Made by a program: the position numbers and the translations under genes
Shown here: piece after piece, positions 53,014 to 62,597 of the stretch
Numbering within the stretch: the stretch's first letter is position 1
Layout: every line of letters begins with the position of its first letter
From: Ornithinibacillus bavariensis
GTDB taxonomy: Bacteria; Bacillota; Bacilli; Bacillales; Amphibacillaceae
Reading direction: 5' to 3'
Length of the DNA: 64,000 bases
NCBI RefSeq assembly: GCF_050433565.1
Contig: NZ_JBNPWZ010000001.1
Location: 744,001 to 808,000, forward strand
The notes under the pieces: model-generated
Told to the model about the DNA's origin: nothing
The model's database searches: none
The model's input: the letters and a program-made list of their open reading frames with translations, nothing else

Positions 53014-53832
53014 ATGTCTGTACAATGGGAAAAAGTTCGTGATTACGAAGAAATTATTTATGAAAAATACAATGGTGTTGCAAAAGTCACCATGAATCGC
53101 CCGGAAAAGCACAATGCGTTTACACCACTAACCGTAAATGAAATGATTGATGCGTTTGCTGATGCACGTGACGATTCATCTATCGGTGTCATTATCTTAG
53201 CAGGTGCAGGTGATAAAGCATTTTGTTCTGGAGGAGACCAATCTGTTCGTGGACATGGTGGATATGTTGGATCAGACCATATCCCACGTTTAAATGTTCT
53301 AGATTTACAACGACTTATTCGTACAATTCCAAAACCAGTCATTGCCATGGTTTCTGGTTATGCGATAGGTGGTGGCCATGTACTTCATGTTGTCTGTGAT
53401 TTAACAATTGCCGCTGATAACGCTGTTTTTGGACAAACCGGTCCAAAAGTAGGAAGCTTCGATGCGGGCTATGGAGCGGGATTACTTGCTGAAATGGTAG
53501 GTCAAAAACGCGCACGTGAAATTTGGTACCTATGCCGTCAATATAATGCACAAGAAGCTTATGAAATGGGAATGGTTAATAAGGTTGTTCCACTCGAACA
53601 GCTAGAAGAAGAAACACTACAATGGTGTGCTGAAATCTTAGAAAAATCACCAACTGCATTACGATTCTTAAAGGCATCATTTAATGCGGCTACGGATGGC
53701 TTAGCCGGTCTACAGCAAATGGGTGGAGATGCAACACTTCTTTATTACACAACAGATGAAGCGAAAGAAGGAAGAGACGCATTCAAGGAGAAAAGAAAAC
53801 CAGACTTCGGTCAATTCCCTCGTTTTCCTTGA
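53014..53832 (+). CDS. menB: Naphthoyl-CoA synthase MenB
   Basis: 272 residues, crotonase family. Ring closure of o-succinylbenzoyl-CoA to DHNA-CoA. FCSGGDQSVRGHGGYVG, SGYAIGGGHVLHVVCD and GSFDAGYGAGLLA are MenB-specific blocks. ATG behind AGAAGGAGGAATTCC. A terminator after it may lower expression of menE. Confidence 0.95.
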   Translation: MSVQWEKVRDYEEIIYEKYNGVAKVTMNRPEKHNAFTPLTVNEMIDAFADARDDSSIGVIILAGAGDKAFCSGGDQSVRGHGGYVGSDHIPRLNVLDLQRLIRTIPKPVIAMVSGYAIGGGHVLHVVCDLTIAADNAVFGQTGPKVGSFDAGYGAGLLAEMVGQKRAREIWYLCRQYNAQEAYEMGMVNKVVPLEQLEEETLQWCAEILEKSPTALRFLKASFNAATDGLAGLQQMGGDATLLYYTTDEAKEGRDAFKEKRKPDFGQFPRFP

Positions 53833-53904
53833 TGTTATCTTGCAAAGCCAAAATTAGTATGATCAATGAACGTCTAATAGGCTACTGAAAGAAGCCAAAA
53901 CGAG

Positions 53905-53938
53905 AAAAACCTTTGCAAATTATGCAAAGGTTTTTCTA
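53905..53938 (+). terminator. Terminator between menB and menE
   Basis: AAAAACCTTTGCA / TGCAAAGGTTTTT stem with five-base loop and a T-run. It separates menFDHB from menE unless partly read through. Confidence 0.88.
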
Positions 53939-53956
53939 TAAAATGAGGTGGTATGA

Positions 53957-55411
53957 ATGGCTGAAACTATTCCCCATTGGTTAACAAAACAAGCATTTCT
54001 TTCACCGAATCAACCAGCAATTGAATTGGTGGATGGGACAGTTATTACATTTCATGAGCTTAAGGAAAAAAGTCAAGCATTTGCTAAAAGACTAGCTACA
54101 CTTGGAATTCAAAAAGGTAATCATATTGGAGTGCTATCCAATAATAATCTAGACATGATTATTGCCGTACATGCATTGAGTTATCTAGGTGCTGTAATCG
54201 TGTTATTAAATACTCGACTAACAACAGAAGAAATAAATTATCAGCTAGACGATGCTGAAGTTAGAGTAGTATTAGCTGCAGATGATTTAATTCAAAAAGC
54301 TAATGAATTAAGCATTGATTTTGTTAGAAGCTTTTCCGAGGTTGGGAAGGAAGCGAAACAGGATACCCAGCTCGTATCTGAAATTAATTTGGATGATCCT
54401 TTCACAATCATCTATACTTCAGGTACGACTGGTTTTCCAAAGGGAGTGGTACATACCTATGGGAATCATTGGTGGAGTGCAATTGGTTCAGCATTGAATC
54501 TTGGTTTATCGGAATCAGATAAATGGCTTGCTGTCTTACCATATTTTCATGTTGGGGGATTTTCCATTTTCATCAAAAGTGTCATATATGGTATGCCTGT
54601 CTATTTAGTTGAAAAATTCGATGAACAGATCGTACTCGATGCTATTATTAATCGTGGTGTAACGATTGTCTCAGTGGTCACTGTAATGTTGCAAAGAATG
54701 ATTCAGTCGCTAGGTGAGAGTAGGCTTCCTAATCATTTTCGTTGTATGCTTCTTGGTGGTGGACCAGCTCCTATACCATTATTGAAAAAAGCGAATGAAA
54801 GAAATATTCCAGTCTTTCAATCCTTTGGAATGACAGAAACCTCATCACAGATTGTTACATTAAGTCCAAGGGATGCATTTGCTAAGGTTGGTTCAGCTGG
54901 AAAGGCATTATTTCCTGCTCAAATAAAAATAAAGAACAGTGCACCAAATGAGATTGGTGAGATCCTTGTTAAAGGACCAATGGTAACAAATGGTTACTTC
55001 AATAATCAAGAAGCAAATGAAGAAAGCTTTCAAAACGGTTGGCTTACAACAGGAGATCTTGGTTATATAGATGAGGAAGGATTTTTATATGTTGTTGATC
55101 GTAGAAAGGATTTAATAATTTCAGGGGGGGAGAATATATATCCATCTGAAATAGAGAGCGTATTGTCTGGATATGATGGCGTAAAGGAAGTAGGAGTAGC
55201 CGCAAAGCCTGATGATAACTGGGGGCAAATCCCAGTGGCATTTATCGTCCGTTCCAATAATAACTTACAACAAGAAGAAATTATTGATTATGCGAAAAAA
55301 AGACTTGCAAAATATAAGCTTCCAAAGGAAATATACTTTGTAGAGAGCTTGCCAAGGAATGCTTCCAATAAACTAGTACGTAGTAAATTATTGGCGCTAC
55401 TAAATGATTAA
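53957..55411 (+). CDS. menE: o-Succinylbenzoate-CoA ligase MenE
   Basis: 484 residues, ANL adenylating enzyme. Phosphate-binding loop IIYTSGTTGFPKGVVH, A8 motif TTGDLGYIDEEGFLYVVDRRKD, catalytic Lys near NKLVRSKLL. Makes OSB-CoA for MenB. In B. subtilis menC follows menE; here an unrelated small gene follows. Confidence 0.94.
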   Translation: MAETIPHWLTKQAFLSPNQPAIELVDGTVITFHELKEKSQAFAKRLATLGIQKGNHIGVLSNNNLDMIIAVHALSYLGAVIVLLNTRLTTEEINYQLDDAEVRVVLAADDLIQKANELSIDFVRSFSEVGKEAKQDTQLVSEINLDDPFTIIYTSGTTGFPKGVVHTYGNHWWSAIGSALNLGLSESDKWLAVLPYFHVGGFSIFIKSVIYGMPVYLVEKFDEQIVLDAIINRGVTIVSVVTVMLQRMIQSLGESRLPNHFRCMLLGGGPAPIPLLKKANERNIPVFQSFGMTETSSQIVTLSPRDAFAKVGSAGKALFPAQIKIKNSAPNEIGEILVKGPMVTNGYFNNQEANEESFQNGWLTTGDLGYIDEEGFLYVVDRRKDLIISGGENIYPSEIESVLSGYDGVKEVGVAAKPDDNWGQIPVAFIVRSNNNLQQEEIIDYAKKRLAKYKLPKEIYFVESLPRNASNKLVRSKLLALLND

Positions 55412-55473
55412 TCAATGCTTATCATACATTCTTTTCCTACTTTAAGACAAATTAAGGATAGGAGGTGGATGTA

Positions 55474-55794
55474 TTGGAAAAAAAGAAATACTATATCGAC
55501 ATAGGCAGTGGAGAAATTTCACAAACGAAATATCAAAATAATGATAGCTTTACCATTCATGCAACTGACGAAGAAGTAGCGATGCTAAGAGCAAAACTGA
55601 ACAATATGGACAGCGCATCCATGCAAGCATTTTGGCGGGCGCATGTACCTATAATGCCATATCATAATGATAAGCCTAATGATCATTATGATACCGGGTT
55701 GGTGGAAGTCTATCAAATGCTATATGATTTAGGAGATGACACAATAAAAAGTCATATCGATAGTATTGGGATTTTAGAAGATAATCATATGTGA
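55474..55794 (+). CDS. Conserved hypothetical, 106 residues
   Basis: Cytosolic acidic protein, TTG start 8 bases behind AGGAGG; an in-frame GTG at 55465 overlaps that site. Contains HATDEEVAMLRAKLNNMDSA and a His-rich segment around PIMPYHNDKPNDHYD. Resembles small Bacillus proteins annotated loosely as hydrolase/acyltransferase, for which no activity can be seen here. Function unknown. Confidence 0.72.
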   Translation: MEKKKYYIDIGSGEISQTKYQNNDSFTIHATDEEVAMLRAKLNNMDSASMQAFWRAHVPIMPYHNDKPNDHYDTGLVEVYQMLYDLGDDTIKSHIDSIGILEDNHM

Positions 55795-55894
55795 AGCCAT
55801 ACAGGAATAGGATATAATATCTTATTCCTTTTCTAGTTTAAGGCTAGTAGAGGAAAGGGAATAATTTCTACTAGAGACATGGAGAGGAATAGAG

Positions 55895-56392
55895 ATGAAA
55901 TATGTATTGATACTAATTGCACTTGGTATTTGCATCGCCCTTATCATACCATCAACAGCTTCAATATCAAGTAAAGAACAAGTAATAGAGGAAGATTCAC
56001 AATATCAATCCATTACAAAAGAAGAAATCATTCAATTGACAGATGAGTTTATGCGACTCTTAGTACAAGAAACAGATCAAGACTACCAAGTATTAGAGTT
56101 TAATGATAAAGAATCATTAATAAATGCCTTTGGTGTTGTTACAACGGAAACTATCGCTCGAGAATATGTCAATTTCTATTTTTATGAGGAGAATGGAGGA
56201 TTATATATTGTTGCAACCGAAACACCTCCTTGGTTTAATAAACAGAATGACTATGATGTGATACAATTAGAGCATAATAAAGTACTGGTTAAGCAAGAAA
56301 ACCAATCTGAGCTCTATGGAGACTTTGAAATTGAAATGGAATTTACTTTTGCAAACCAGGAGTGGAAAATAACAAATATTACACATCATTGA
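55895..56392 (+). CDS. Secreted or membrane-anchored hypothetical protein
   Basis: 165 residues: N-terminal signal peptide (KYVLILIALGICIALIIP), then an acidic soluble domain rich in Glu and Gln. Ends MEFTFANQEWKITNITHH, which resembles the end of an NTF2-like domain. Start ATG follows ATGGAGAGGAATAGAG. Not recognised. Confidence 0.65.
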   Translation: MKYVLILIALGICIALIIPSTASISSKEQVIEEDSQYQSITKEEIIQLTDEFMRLLVQETDQDYQVLEFNDKESLINAFGVVTTETIAREYVNFYFYEENGGLYIVATETPPWFNKQNDYDVIQLEHNKVLVKQENQSELYGDFEIEMEFTFANQEWKITNITHH

Positions 56393-56409
56393 AAAAAGGT
56401 AGCTGACAC

Positions 56410-56874
56410 ATGTATACATTTCGTGATTATTATCAAAATGAAATTCAACTTTCTTTTCTGGACCATCCTTTTTCAAAGGAACCCAAGCATGTATGGGTTA
56501 TTTGCCGTTATCAAGGAGAATGGTTATTAACGAAGCATAAGGATCGGGGATTAGAGTTTCCAGGTGGAAAAGTAGAAGAAGGGGAGACTGCTGAACAAGC
56601 AGCACACCGAGAAGTAATGGAAGAGACAGGAGGCATTATCAAATCGATTTATTATTTAGGACAGTATCATGTAGCTGGTAAAGCAGGCCATGTCGTGAAA
56701 AATGTTTATGTCGCTGATATTGAGAAATTAGAAAGGCAAGAGACGTATTATGAAACTGAAGGGCCAGTTTTGATAAGTGAAATACCAAAGAATGTTAAAA
56801 CGAATAAAAGATATAGTTTTATTATGAAGGATGATGTCCTAACATATTGCTTAAATAATATAATGTCAGACTGA
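56410..56874 (+). CDS. ytkD: Nudix hydrolase YtkD (8-oxo-dGTPase type)
   Basis: 154 residues. Complete Nudix box GX5EX7REUXEEXGU in GGKVEEGETAEQAAHREV..EETGG at residues ~57-80. YtkD of B. subtilis hydrolyses oxidised nucleoside triphosphates and protects DNA in spores. Start follows AAAGGTAGCTGACAC. Confidence 0.85.
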   Translation: MYTFRDYYQNEIQLSFLDHPFSKEPKHVWVICRYQGEWLLTKHKDRGLEFPGGKVEEGETAEQAAHREVMEETGGIIKSIYYLGQYHVAGKAGHVVKNVYVADIEKLERQETYYETEGPVLISEIPKNVKTNKRYSFIMKDDVLTYCLNNIMSD

Positions 56875-56882
56875 TTCGAGAA

Positions 56883-56912
56883 AAACGCATCTTTATTAAA
56901 AAGGTGCGTTTA
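56883..56912 (+). terminator. Hairpin after ytkD
   Basis: AACGCATCTTT / AAAGGTGCGTT with a small loop. The T-tail is interrupted, so moderate confidence. Confidence 0.6.
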
Positions 56913-56990
56913 CTTATAATTTTTCAGATTTTCATTTTCTATACTATACTTACTTTATTATTATAAATTTTTTATACAGGGGATAGTATA

Positions 56991-57389
56991 GTGAAAAACA
57001 AGAAAATACTATTAATCATTTGTATTGTTATATTTACCTTGAGTATCGGTGTAAATATATACTGTTTTGGAAAATGGTTTTTCTTTGACCAATGGTATGA
57101 ACCAACCGATGAAGAACAAATAATATTAAGTGAAATGGTTCAAAAAACGGTCGAAAGTGAAGCATATCAAAGGCTATCTGAGACAGAAGATATAATCGCT
57201 ATTGATTCGGGTATTGATCGAGCGAAAGGAGGAGTGTTTCCTTATTACTTCGGGGTTAGTGTGAAGACAAATAAGCAAACCTATCTTTTTAGCTGTAGTG
57301 ATGAGAAATGCACAACATTGACTAATGAGGGGTGGACATATTCTATCTATAAGGATGAGAGCCCAAGATTGCCATTTAATTTAGAGTAA
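56991..57389 (+). CDS. Hypothetical membrane-anchored protein, 132 residues
   Basis: GTG start behind CAGGGGATAGTATA. One N-terminal membrane segment (residues ~5-25), then an outer domain with two cysteines (FSCSDEKCTTL) that may form a disulfide, and many acidic residues. Not recognised; it lies directly before the dnaN paralogue, but coupling is unclear. Confidence 0.62.
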   Translation: MKNKKILLIICIVIFTLSIGVNIYCFGKWFFFDQWYEPTDEEQIILSEMVQKTVESEAYQRLSETEDIIAIDSGIDRAKGGVFPYYFGVSVKTNKQTYLFSCSDEKCTTLTNEGWTYSIYKDESPRLPFNLE

Positions 57390-57454
57390 ATTAATAGACT
57401 TTGTATAGAAGCAAACATAATAACTAGCAATCTAGTATACGAGAGGATTAACCA

Positions 57455-58570
57455 ATGGAGTTTATAATTAATCAAGCAGAATGGAGTAAGGCTGTATCGG
57501 AGGTTAGCAGAGCAGTTTCAGGAAAAGCAACTAATCCTATTTTAACTGGTATTAAGATAGAGGCTAAACAGAATAGTCTAAACCTTGTAGGAAGTAATAA
57601 CGATATGGTGATTGAAAAATTAATCTCAACCTCTGAAAAGCTGGAGATCATACATACCGGAAGTATAGTAGTTTCAGCAAAGCATTTGAATGAACTTATT
57701 AAGAAATTGCCAAATGATATGCATGTTATGCTAGAGGATAATCTTTCGGTGAAGATTAAATCAAATGAGATTATAACTACCTTAAGTGGATTTGATGCAG
57801 GGGAATATCCTGTTCTACCAGAAATAGATCATAGTGACGGGTTTCAGCTTACAAGTGAGGAGTTGAAAAATATCGTAAAGCATACCGTCTTTGCTACTTC
57901 CAAAAATGAAACGAAGCCTGTGCTTACTGGTGTACATTTTACACTTCAAAACAATTCACTTATTTGTGTCGCTACAAATTCCCAGCGGCTTTCTTTCATT
58001 AAGCATTCTTTACATACCGATTTAAACGAGTCCTTTATCCTTCCAAGTATTGCTTTATCAGAGGTTGGAAAGCTTTATAATGGGTATTCAACTGAGATAG
58101 ATGTATTTATTAAAAAATCAACTATTGTGTTTAAATCCAATAATTTAGTAGTGTACTCTAGGCTAATTGATGGAAAATACCCGAGTACCTCGAGTCTAAT
58201 TCCTGAAGAATCGAAAACCACTCTAATAGTCAATACAAAGGATTTATTAAACGCTATTAATCGTGCTAGTATATTTGCAAGTGAATCAAGAAATAATAAC
58301 GTGAAAACTCAGCTATATGATGATTCAAAAATAATAGTATCCTCTAATTCATCTTCCATCGGACAAATTGAAGAAACCATGAAGGTTAAGAATGTTTCAG
58401 GTGATAAGGAGTTAAGTATAACGTTTGATGGTAACTATATGAAAGATGCATTAGGGATAATTGATCAAGAAGAGATAATGTTATGTTTTAACGGTTCATT
58501 TAAACCAATTGTACTTATTCCAAGAGGAAAAACCTCCAATATACAGCTGATTTCGCCTGTTAGAGCTTAA
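57455..58570 (+). CDS. dnaN: DNA polymerase III beta clamp paralogue
   Basis: 371 residues with the three-domain clamp pattern. Family features: F(V/I)INQAEWSKAVSEVSRAVSGK at the N-terminus, GFDAGEYPVLPE, FATSKNETKPVLTGVHF, DGKYPSTSSLIPEE, and the C-terminus IQLISPVRA (canonical clamps end LILPVRTY). Start follows GAGAGGATTAACCA. It stands alone: no dnaA or recF adjoins, so it is presumably a second dnaN apart from the oriC copy. Chromosome replication or repair role is inferred. Confidence 0.85.
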   Translation: MEFIINQAEWSKAVSEVSRAVSGKATNPILTGIKIEAKQNSLNLVGSNNDMVIEKLISTSEKLEIIHTGSIVVSAKHLNELIKKLPNDMHVMLEDNLSVKIKSNEIITTLSGFDAGEYPVLPEIDHSDGFQLTSEELKNIVKHTVFATSKNETKPVLTGVHFTLQNNSLICVATNSQRLSFIKHSLHTDLNESFILPSIALSEVGKLYNGYSTEIDVFIKKSTIVFKSNNLVVYSRLIDGKYPSTSSLIPEESKTTLIVNTKDLLNAINRASIFASESRNNNVKTQLYDDSKIIVSSNSSSIGQIEETMKVKNVSGDKELSITFDGNYMKDALGIIDQEEIMLCFNGSFKPIVLIPRGKTSNIQLISPVRA

Positions 58571-58588
58571 AGAAATACTTCTACTTAA

Positions 58589-58617
58589 GGAATCCTACAA
58601 TGGGTTCCATTTTTTTG
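58589..58617 (+). terminator. Terminator after the dnaN paralogue
   Basis: GGAATCC / GGGTTCC (one G-U) stem with a six-base loop followed by seven T residues. Confidence 0.85.
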
Positions 58618-58778
58618 TATTCAGATTTTTCTGCCGACTAGTCTAGATAATATGCTAGAATAAAAATTAGATATAAAATCATTAAAATGGTATCAATAAA
58701 GGTCCAACTTAATATGTTTATGGAAATATAAAATAGATAGAGATTTTGAACCAATTCAACATTTAGGAGGGGGTAGTA

Positions 58779-59525
58779 ATGATTTTAGGAATTCCCATAG
58801 CACATGGTAACACAGCTAAGATTTATCATCATGATAACCAAATCATAAAAGTATTTCATGAGCATTTACCTAAAGAAGAAGCTCGTCATGAAGCTATTAA
58901 ACAAGAATTTGCTTATACTAGTGGTTTGCCAGTACCGAGAGTTGTAGATATTACGGAGGTTCAAGGAAGGCAAGCGATTATTATGGAACAAATACAAGGT
59001 AAAACGCTTGGGGAATTACTGCTCAAGAATAGAGACGACGTTGAATATTACTTAACCCTATCAGTTGATGTACAACAGAAAATACATCAGATTGAAGCAG
59101 TTTCGTTTACGCCGATGAAAGCTAAACTAAAGAGCAAAATCCTATCAGCTCAAAGGCTAACTGATAAGCAGAAACAAAAATTATTGGATCAATTAGATCA
59201 AATGGCTTTTGATAATAAATTATGCCATGGGGATTTTCATTTATTTAACTTAATTTTGTCAGGTGAAAAAGTTTATATCATCGATTGGGTAGATTCGAGT
59301 TCAGGTAATAGATGTGCTGATGTTTGCCGAACATATCTTTTATATACCCTACATTTTAACGAAATAGCCGAACATTATTTAACACTTTATTGCGAAAAAA
59401 GTGGACTAACTAGAAATGAGGTATTAGAATGTGAACCGATTATTGCTGGGGCGAGAATGGCAGAGATTGTCCCAACAGAAAATCCCGATAGTTTGCTTGA
59501 AATTATACGTCGGCATACCGATTGA
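58779..59525 (+). CDS. Aminoglycoside/choline-kinase-like phosphotransferase
   Basis: 248 residues, APH fold. ATP-site IIKVFH lysine, catalytic Brenner motif LCHGDFHLFNLIL, and metal motif IIDWVDSSSG. Start follows GGAGGGGGTAGTA. The family phosphorylates small hydroxyl substrates; no resistance phenotype can be inferred. It lacks the terminal helices of true aminoglycoside kinases. Confidence 0.85.
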   Translation: MILGIPIAHGNTAKIYHHDNQIIKVFHEHLPKEEARHEAIKQEFAYTSGLPVPRVVDITEVQGRQAIIMEQIQGKTLGELLLKNRDDVEYYLTLSVDVQQKIHQIEAVSFTPMKAKLKSKILSAQRLTDKQKQKLLDQLDQMAFDNKLCHGDFHLFNLILSGEKVYIIDWVDSSSGNRCADVCRTYLLYTLHFNEIAEHYLTLYCEKSGLTRNEVLECEPIIAGARMAEIVPTENPDSLLEIIRRHTD

Positions 59526-59686
59526 CTTAAATGAACGGTTTCTCTCCAGTTATTCACAGTAGAGGGGGAGGATATGCACCAAAAATACCCGATACATTCA
59601 AAAAATTAGGAAAATCGAAAATCGCTATCTATTCTTAACTGTAAAAATCGGCTAAGTGTACTAATGATAAGCAATAAACACATAAA

Positions 59687-59730
59687 AATAGCGAGGATGC
59701 ATGGTGCTATGAAGCATCCCGCTATTTATT
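59687..59730. terminator. Bidirectional terminator between the phosphotransferase and the ABC importer
   Basis: AAATAGCGAGGATGC / GCATCCCGCTATTT with a loop of 13; A-rich on one side and T-rich on the other. Confidence 0.82.
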
Positions 59731-59778
59731 TAAATTAGATGATATTTCTGAGTAGCATGCAACTATTTATATAGCGTA

Positions 59779-60585
59779 CTAAGTTGTATGTTTTATTAAC
59801 CAGCCCTCAATTTTTTCCACAACTTTATACATTATTGCAGCGATGCACGCAATAAGGATTAAAGCAGCCATTACTAATGTGAAATCAAATACTTGGAACC
59901 CATAAACAATGAGGTATCCTAGCCCAACCTTTGAAACTAAGAATTCACCGACAATAACACCAACCCACGATAAGCCAACATTTACTTTTAGTGTTGAGAT
60001 CATAACGGGTAAGGTAGCAGGGAATACAGCTGATTTGAAGCATTGCCAACGAGAAGCTCCGAAGCTTTTTAATACTTTTTCATAGTTGGGATCTACTTCT
60101 CTAAAGCCGGTATATACAACAATAGTCGTAATGATTACGGATATAATTGCCCCCATAGAAATGATGGAGACATACCCAGGTCCTAAAGCTACAATGATAA
60201 TTGGCCCCAATGCAACCTTAGGCATAGCATTTAAAATTACAAGATAGGGGTCTAATATTTTTGAAAATCTGGTGGAAGACCATAGTAGGGTTGCGAGAAT
60301 GATTCCGAGTAGTGTACCAATGATAAAGCCTAAAAGTGTTTCGATTAAGGTAACCCACGTATGCGTTAAAATAGAACCATCTGACAACTTTTCTAGTAAT
60401 AGGTTATAGACCCTTGAAGGGGAACTGAATATTAGTGGGTCAAGCCAGTTCATTCTGCTAGCAAACTCCCATAAACCGAAAAATCCAATAAGGATGAATA
60501 TCTGCCATATAACCACTATTTTTCTTTCACGTTTTAGCTTTTGCATATGCATATTCAATAATTGTTGGTCTTCCTTATCTAGCAT
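59779..60585 (-). CDS. ytlD: ABC importer permease (SsuC/TauC/ThiX type; YtlD-like)
   Basis: 268 residues, six membrane segments. The ABC-interacting EAA loop is FREVDPNYEKVLKSFGASRWQ... and matches the nitrate/sulfonate/pyrimidine-type BPD permeases. Last gene of the reverse-strand ytlA-ytlC-ytlD-like operon. Confidence 0.85.
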   Translation of the reverse strand: MLDKEDQQLLNMHMQKLKRERKIVVIWQIFILIGFFGLWEFASRMNWLDPLIFSSPSRVYNLLLEKLSDGSILTHTWVTLIETLLGFIIGTLLGIILATLLWSSTRFSKILDPYLVILNAMPKVALGPIIIVALGPGYVSIISMGAIISVIITTIVVYTGFREVDPNYEKVLKSFGASRWQCFKSAVFPATLPVMISTLKVNVGLSWVGVIVGEFLVSKVGLGYLIVYGFQVFDFTLVMAALILIACIAAIMYKVVEKIEGWLIKHTT

Positions 60586-60620
60586 TGCTACATCCCCTCT
60601 CTGTGTTTAATTGGGAAGTG

Positions 60621-61397
60621 TTAAGCCATTTGTTCTTCATTTTTATTTAACTCCTCCCAAACTTTATCGAAAATAGCTTGGTATTTAGGATGTCTTCGAA
60701 CTAGAAAGGGCATCTCATTTCGTAATTCAATAGGTACCTCGAATGTTTTAGCAATGGTACCTGGATTTGCACGCATCACAATAATTCGATCACTCATCGC
60801 AATGGCTTCACCTATGTCGTGAGTTACAAGAATAGCAGTTTTTTTATAAGCATGGAGTAATTGAAATACTAAGTCCTCCAGCATTAATTTTGTTTGATAA
60901 TCTAGTGCAGAGAATGGTTCATCTAGTAGTAGAATTTTAGGCTTGGTAATTAAGGTTCGTACAAGAGCAACTCTTTGTCTCATACCACCTGATAAAGAGG
61001 TTGGATATTGATTTTCAACGTCATTTAAGCCAACCTCAATTAATAATTTCTTTGCTTCAACTTTTATTTCTTCATCCACATTTTTTTGGATAGTAGGTCC
61101 AATCAATACATTATCTAGGATAGTTTTCCAAGGGAATAAATAATCCTGCTGAAGCATGTAACCGATATCTCGTTTTGATTTTTCTACTGGCTTGTTATTA
61201 AGAAGTACCTTTCCAGACGTATGTTTCATGATTCCTGATACGATTGAAAGGATAGTTGATTTACCACAACCACTTGGTCCGAGTAAGGCTATAAATTCTC
61301 CTTCCTTAACAGAAAAAGAGATATCCTGTAATGCTTTTGTATAATCATTCTTTGAAAAATAATGATGTGATACGTTTTCTAAGGTTAGAAAGGACAA
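60621..61397 (-). CDS. ytlC: ABC importer ATP-binding protein (SsuB/TauB/ThiZ type; YtlC-like)
   Basis: About 258 residues from TTG 61397 (AAGGAG 8 bases upstream); a GTG at 61406 overlaps that site. Walker A LLGPSGCGKST, signature SLSGGMRQR, Walker B LLLDEPFSALD, switch VTHD. The start lies 4-13 bp after the substrate-binding gene, so the operon is tightly coupled. Confidence 0.9.
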   Translation of the reverse strand: MSFLTLENVSHHYFSKNDYTKALQDISFSVKEGEFIALLGPSGCGKSTILSIVSGIMKHTSGKVLLNNKPVEKSKRDIGYMLQQDYLFPWKTILDNVLIGPTIQKNVDEEIKVEAKKLLIEVGLNDVENQYPTSLSGGMRQRVALVRTLITKPKILLLDEPFSALDYQTKLMLEDLVFQLLHAYKKTAILVTHDIGEAIAMSDRIIVMRANPGTIAKTFEVPIELRNEMPFLVRRHPKYQAIFDKVWEELNKNEEQMA

Positions 61398-61409
61398 TGT
61401 TTTCACTCC

Positions 61410-62405
61410 TTAGTTTGAGATGACTTTTTCTGCTATTTCTGTGTTTACTAACTCCTCGTAAGAAATATTACCGTCTGGTAATTCTCCTGCTTCTTTCATA
61501 ATGTTTTTTAGGTTATTCCATTCATCCTCTTCTAATATAGGGTCAGCTGCAAATGATCCTTGACTTTTATAACGATCAATAGATGAAGTTAAAATGTCTA
61601 ATTCCACGTCCTCAAAGTAATCTTTAATTGTCTTCGCAACTTCAGCTGAATCAGTATCCTGAACCCATTGCTGTGCTTTATAAATGGCACGAGTGAATTT
61701 CTCAATATTTTCTTCGTTTTCTTTCAAATAGCTTTGTTTTGCCATAAAAACGGTATAAGGTACTTGACCTGATTCCTCTCCAAACGAAGCCACTACATAG
61801 CCACTACCTTCTTTTTCGAACACACTGGCAGTTGGCTCAAAAAGTTGAACATACTCGTAATCACCAGAAACAAAGGCACTAGGAATATTGGCAAATTCAA
61901 TATTTTGATTGAGGGTAAGGTCGTTGTGGGGATCAATCCCATGCTGTTTTAGTACATATTCACCTACCATTTGCGGCATGCCACCTTTACGTTGGCCAAG
62001 AAAATTAGAATTCTTAAGATCCTCCCACGAAAAATTATCTTGTTTTTCTTTCGCGACAAGGAACGTACCATCTGTTTGTGTTAATTGAGCAAAATTAACA
62101 GCATAATCCTTGGAGTCTTGCGCATACACATAGATGGAAGTTTCCGAACCAACTAACGCAACATCAATTCCATCTGATAATAAAGCTGTCATTGTTTTGT
62201 CTCCACCCCAGGTTGTTTGTAATTCTACATTCAACCCCTCTTCTTCAAAGAAGCCCTTTTCAATAGCTACGTATTGTGGTGCATAGAATAGAGAGCGTGT
62301 TACCTCTCCTAATTTAATCGTTGTATGTTTATCGTTAGAGCCACAAGCAGAAAGGAAGAAAAGCACAAAACATAACACGAATACAAGAATTTTTATCTTT
62401 CTCAT
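61410..62405 (-). CDS. ytlA: NMT1/THI5-like substrate-binding lipoprotein (YtlA-like)
   Basis: 331 residues. Lipobox FLSACGS gives a membrane-anchored binding protein. The NMT1/THI5 core IKLGEVTRSLFYAPQYVAIE, FFEEEGLNVEL and DVALVGSE is present, typical of sulfonate or thiamine-precursor binding proteins. A thiamine riboswitch was looked for upstream (62406-62500) and not found, so thiamine-precursor uptake is not supported; aliphatic sulfonates or a pyrimidine are possible. Confidence 0.87.
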   Translation of the reverse strand: MRKIKILVFVLCFVLFFLSACGSNDKHTTIKLGEVTRSLFYAPQYVAIEKGFFEEEGLNVELQTTWGGDKTMTALLSDGIDVALVGSETSIYVYAQDSKDYAVNFAQLTQTDGTFLVAKEKQDNFSWEDLKNSNFLGQRKGGMPQMVGEYVLKQHGIDPHNDLTLNQNIEFANIPSAFVSGDYEYVQLFEPTASVFEKEGSGYVVASFGEESGQVPYTVFMAKQSYLKENEENIEKFTRAIYKAQQWVQDTDSAEVAKTIKDYFEDVELDILTSSIDRYKSQGSFAADPILEEDEWNNLKNIMKEAGELPDGNISYEELVNTEIAEKVISN

Positions 62406-62500
62406 TCTATTCGTCCCTTTCTAATAGCGTTTTTTCCACAGGATAGTGTATGCAAGGACGAAAAATGTGTGAATGCCTAGATAAAAATAAGCGTTTTATA

Positions 62501-62530
62501 TAAAAAAACGACCTTTTGTGTAAGGTCGTT
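62501..62530 (-). terminator. Terminator of pckA
   Basis: On the reverse strand AACGACCTT / AAGGTCGTT with a five-base loop is followed by seven T residues. Confidence 0.9.
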
Positions 62531-62597
62531 TAGGAACTTTGTAACATGTTGTTACATCTATTGTATATAAACCCTCTTGGGATGAGGCCAAAAATAA

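Noticed and set aside
62406..62500. Thiamine riboswitch before the NMT1-like ABC operon
   Set aside because: No CTGAGA or ACC.TGATC-type THI-box sequence was seen; the interval is under 100 bp.
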